From assembly GCF_050942425.1 (NCBI RefSeq), contig NZ_CP192063.1, forward strand, positions 434,001 to 498,000: a stretch of DNA of 64,000 bases. The letters are read 5' to 3'. The first letter of the stretch is position 1. Each line of letters opens with the position of its first letter. Made by a program: the position numbers and the translations under genes. The notes under the pieces are model-generated. The model was given only the letters and a program-made list of their open reading frames with translations. It did no database searches and had not been told where the DNA came from. This document shows positions 61,523-64,000 of this stretch, in pieces. This DNA is from Actinoallomurus sp050942425. Lineage in GTDB: Bacteria > Actinomycetota > Actinomycetes > Streptosporangiales > Streptosporangiaceae.

Positions 61523-63214
61523 CTAACTCGATGGTGTGAACACCACGTCGACCCAGTAGTTGGTGGACTGGTAGGTCCCCGTGGGGAACGTGTTCGTGGC
61601 GCCGTAGGCGTACACACCGTTCCCGCCGGAATCAGCGCTCGCCGGCGCGGTCAAAGGACCGTTGGTGTACGCACTGGTGAAGTACGGTCGCGTCACAGAA
61701 TAATTACCCAACGACGTGAAATAAGACGCGACATACGTAGTATTCGCCGTCACCGACACCGGGGTGGAAAAATTCGCCTGTTGCCAGCCCGACGCCGACT
61801 CACCGGTGAAAGTCGCACTCGCCAGCAACGTCCCGCTCGCAGTCCACAAACCTCCCACGTGAGTCCCCGTGTTCAGTGAACCCTTGTAGAACCGGATGCC
61901 ACTGATGGAACCGTTCACAGACGCCGTGAACTTCACCCCGAGGGCAACTGGCTGAGCATCGGGATGCGATTGGACATCCGGAGCATCGGTACTCGTCCAC
62001 AAGCTAGTAGAAACGACTTGATTGATCGTGGGTGAGGTGCTTGGGGCCCAGTGGATGGGTTGTTCTTGGTTGAAGGTGGTTCCGCCGAGGTAGACGGCGG
62101 TGATGGTGTGTTGGCCTGGGGTGAGGGTGGAGGTGGTGAGGGTGGCGGGTTGTGTGGTGCTGTTGAAGAAGGCGGTGCCGATGACGGTGTTGCCGTCTTT
62201 GAAGGCGACGTTTCCTTGGGGGGTGAGGGTGCCGCTGGTTTGCTGGACGATCGCGGTGAGGGTGACCGGTTCTCCGTTTCTGGCGGGGTTGTTGTTGGAG
62301 GTGAGGGTCGTGGTGGTCGGGCGGTCGTCGGGGAGTTGGATCAGGGTGGGGGGCTGGCTGGTGGCGCCGGTGATGGTGATGGCGTTGTTGAGGGTGAACA
62401 GGCGGCCTATGGGGTTGGCTCGGGTGTTGACGTTGATGGCGTTGGCGGCGATGAGGTTGCCGCGGAAGGTGGCGAAGGTGTTGAGCGTGGCGGAGTCGCT
62501 GATCGCCCAGTAGAGGTTGTTGGCCTGGGCGCCTCCGGTAAGGGTGATGGTGCTGGACATGGCGGCGCTGAGGGTGGCGGCTTTGAAGACGAAGATGGCG
62601 TCGGGGTTGGCTTGGGCGTCCAGGGTGAGGGTTCCGTTGATCTGGAAGTTGCCGGTGGTGGAGTCGTAGACGCCGGGGGTTCTGGTGGTGTTTCCCAGTT
62701 CCGCGGGCAAGGTGGCGTTCGGTGTCATCGCCGCGAGGTTGTTGTAGGCGGTCACGACGTCGGCTTTGGCGTTGGCCGCGGTGGAGTCGCCGGCGTGGGT
62801 GTTGCCGGTGATGGTGCCGGGCGGGAAGCCGGTGACGGTGGAGCCGGGGCTCACCCCGAGGTCTCCGATGACCGTGGTGAGATTGGTGTTGCTGACGCTT
62901 GATCCCGCCAGGACCGCGAACGGCGCCGCATTACCAATACTCACCGGCTGGGCCTGAGCACTTCCCGGTGTCATGGCGATGGCGCCCATCGAGAGAACGG
63001 CCGTCAGCGCGACGGACAGCCAGGAACGAGCGCTGTTTCGTGAGCTACGCGGGCGCCGGGCATCGTCCACGGCCGCGCATTTCCTCCAGGGGCGTACGCT
63101 GCTGCGGTTCGCTGCTGATTCCCGAGTTTCCGGACGCTGCTGAGCATTCACCCCATGCTCCAGCGCGGTCGAGCCGACCGCGTTATCGGATGCGTCGCTA
63201 CGGAACATCGACAT
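61523..63214 (-). CDS. Secreted DUF3494 (ice-binding-like) protein with Ig-like and DUF4082 domains
   Basis: 563 residues from ATG 63214 (GAGGAG upstream). A long Arg/Asn-rich N-terminus precedes a signal-type helix (SWLSVALTAVLSMGAIAMTPGSAQAQ, about 63-88). The DUF3494 beta-solenoid domain follows (90-290: IGNAAPFAVLAGSSVSNTNLTTVIGDLGVSPGSTVTG, PGVYDSTTGNFQINGTLTLDAQANPDAIFVFK, GNLIAANAINVNTRANPIGRLF). Then comes a Big_3_5 Ig-like domain (300-395: TTTLTSNNNPARNGEPVTLTA) and a C-terminal DUF4082 domain (410-563: IRFYKGSLNTGTHVGGLW). Despite the name, many DUF3494 proteins act as surface adhesins. The DUF4082 part has lower GC than the rest, hinting at separate origin. Confidence 0.88.
   Translation of the reverse strand: MSMFRSDASDNAVGSTALEHGVNAQQRPETRESAANRSSVRPWRKCAAVDDARRPRSSRNSARSWLSVALTAVLSMGAIAMTPGSAQAQPVSIGNAAPFAVLAGSSVSNTNLTTVIGDLGVSPGSTVTGFPPGTITGNTHAGDSTAANAKADVVTAYNNLAAMTPNATLPAELGNTTRTPGVYDSTTGNFQINGTLTLDAQANPDAIFVFKAATLSAAMSSTITLTGGAQANNLYWAISDSATLNTFATFRGNLIAANAINVNTRANPIGRLFTLNNAITITGATSQPPTLIQLPDDRPTTTTLTSNNNPARNGEPVTLTAIVQQTSGTLTPQGNVAFKDGNTVIGTAFFNSTTQPATLTTSTLTPGQHTITAVYLGGTTFNQEQPIHWAPSTSPTINQVVSTSLWTSTDAPDVQSHPDAQPVALGVKFTASVNGSISGIRFYKGSLNTGTHVGGLWTASGTLLASATFTGESASGWQQANFSTPVSVTANTTYVASYFTSLGNYSVTRPYFTSAYTNGPLTAPASADSGGNGVYAYGATNTFPTGTYQSTNYWVDVVFTPSS
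62604..62948 (-). repeat. Inverted repeat, left copy (inside the minus-strand DUF3494 gene)
   Basis: The reverse complement of 62604-62948 is identical to 63656-64000 over all 345 bases visible. It covers the first half of the DUF3494 domain. The right copy runs off the window, so the true length is longer or unknown. Confidence 0.95.
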
Positions 63215-63530
63215 GTGACACAACTCCTCAAAGCCTCGTGCCGGAGCTCGCACAGCCACGATCAGGGCGTGAAATATCGCGCGAATGTCAGAACTCGGCC
63301 GCGAGCCGTCACCACGTGCGACGATTGTGTGCGCTTAGAACGGTAGCAAGTGCGCGTTTTAGCCGATCAACGAAGACTCCAGTTGATGGGCTTTTTTGTG
63401 CGAACCTTACCCCTCCATGTCCATGCGCGTTACTTACTTAAAGGTTTTAACTCGATATCTTGAGCTGAGCGTGCCAGCGGCGGCTCTGCTCGGCGTGTCG
63501 AATCGCTGGCCGTAAATAGGGGGAAATGGT
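63215..63530. other. 316-base divergent intergenic region of the DUF3494 pair
   Basis: Much more AT-rich than the window average. It must hold the promoters of both genes. On the plus strand ATCAAC-N10-GTTGAT is followed by GGGCTTTTTT (63366-63397), a terminator-like stem with a T-run. A 7-bp stem GCCAGCG/CGCTGGC with 24-base loop sits at 63473-63510, just before the ribosome site. These could form an attenuator in the leader of the plus-strand gene. Confidence 0.45.
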
Positions 63531-64000
63531 ATGGCATTTACTGATTTCCGCACATTGCTTGCATCGAAGGCACGCCTCTCGTTGGCAGCGCCTCTGGCGG
63601 CCCTTCTCGTCACGACCGTCGCCGGCGCAACGCAGAGCAACGTCGTCAAGGTACGGCCGGTGAGTATTGGTAATGCGGCGCCGTTCGCGGTCCTGGCGGG
63701 ATCAAGCGTCAGCAACACCAATCTCACCACGGTCATCGGAGACCTCGGGGTGAGCCCCGGCTCCACCGTCACCGGCTTCCCGCCCGGCACCATCACCGGC
63801 AACACCCACGCCGGCGACTCCACCGCGGCCAACGCCAAAGCCGACGTCGTGACCGCCTACAACAACCTCGCGGCGATGACACCGAACGCCACCTTGCCCG
63901 CGGAACTGGGAAACACCACCAGAACCCCCGGCGTCTACGACTCCACCACCGGCAACTTCCAGATCAACGGAACCCTCACCCTGGACGCCCAAGCCAACCC
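63531..64000 (+). CDS. Second DUF3494 secreted protein, truncated by the window end
   Basis: ATG 63531 follows GGGGGAAATGGT. The first 41 codons encode a different signal peptide from the minus-strand paralogue (MAFTDFRTLLASKARLSLAAPLAALLVTTVAGATQ). From 63656 the DNA, and so the protein (PVSIGNAAPFAVLAGS onward), is identical to that paralogue for 345 bases up to the end of the window. An intact DUF3494 fold is expected; downstream domains cannot be seen. Confidence 0.85.
   Translation, partial: MAFTDFRTLLASKARLSLAAPLAALLVTTVAGATQSNVVKVRPVSIGNAAPFAVLAGSSVSNTNLTTVIGDLGVSPGSTVTGFPPGTITGNTHAGDSTAANAKADVVTAYNNLAAMTPNATLPAELGNTTRTPGVYDSTTGNFQINGTLTLDAQAN
63656..64000 (+). repeat. Inverted repeat, right copy (inside the plus-strand DUF3494 gene)
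   Basis: Perfect inverted partner of 62604-62948, separated by a 707-base spacer holding both N-termini and promoters. Identity begins abruptly at GCCGGTGAG and continues to the window edge. Confidence 0.95.

Overview
The window is GC-rich DNA with strongly G/C-ending codons, Shine-Dalgarno starts, frequent GTG starts and GTGA/ATGA gene overlaps. This points to a filamentous actinomycete. The order purM - S53 peptidase - DUF3073 - valine dehydrogenase - conserved hypothetical - bldC matches the block known around purM/bldC in Streptomyces and relatives. A Streptosporangiales/Thermomonosporaceae-type genome is my inference; nothing here fixes the genus. I saw no rRNA, tRNA, CRISPR array, prophage or intact transposase.

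Layout. 0-5 kb: end of purF, purM, a SanA/YdcF-like protein, then a minus-strand unit of a small membrane protein, a beta-carbonic anhydrase and a SulP transporter (probable CO2/bicarbonate handling). 5-13 kb: a 1397-residue secreted S53 peptidase with Kelch repeats, DUF3073, valine dehydrogenase, bldC. 13-20 kb: TetR and LacI regulators, then a coupled amidase - methyltransferase - DUF711 set. 20-28 kb: an MFS exporter with a clear promoter/operator, DUF1707, L,D-transpeptidase, arylamine N-acetyltransferase, carboxylesterase and RodA. 28-33 kb: a second carbonic anhydrase with a second small membrane protein ending in the same LQVFRC tail, a small palindromic repeat element, and two PAP2 phosphatases with tandem repeats downstream of each. 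33-38 kb: a TAP-like secreted peptidase and a tandem duplication of RCC1-like seven-repeat secreted proteins. 38-46 kb: MFS/ArsR pair, a large alpha-amylase, a CPBP protease, a decayed secreted-protein gene and an M48 metalloprotease. 46-53 kb: PEBP/esterase/MarR cluster, patatin plus a possible acyltransferase remnant, TPR protein, and a methyltransferase - 47-residue ORF - ICMT-like methyltransferase cluster. 53-61 kb: a two-component system overlapping a membrane-protein gene, TetR with a drug-type ABC exporter, the second copy of the palindromic element, and a flavin acyl-CoA dehydrogenase-like enzyme divergent from an AraC regulator. 61-64 kb: two divergent DUF3494 (ice-binding-like) secreted proteins whose coding DNA forms a perfect inverted repeat of at least 345 bp running off the window end.

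Common themes are cell-envelope and secreted proteins, local regulators sitting next to their probable targets with visible dyads, and recent local duplication (RCC1 pair, DUF3494 pair, short tandem repeats). The strongest candidates for something undescribed are the paired LQVFRC membrane proteins beside carbonic anhydrases and the DUF3494 inverted repeat. The palindromic mini-element and the 47-residue CGWW peptide between two methyltransferases are weaker candidates.
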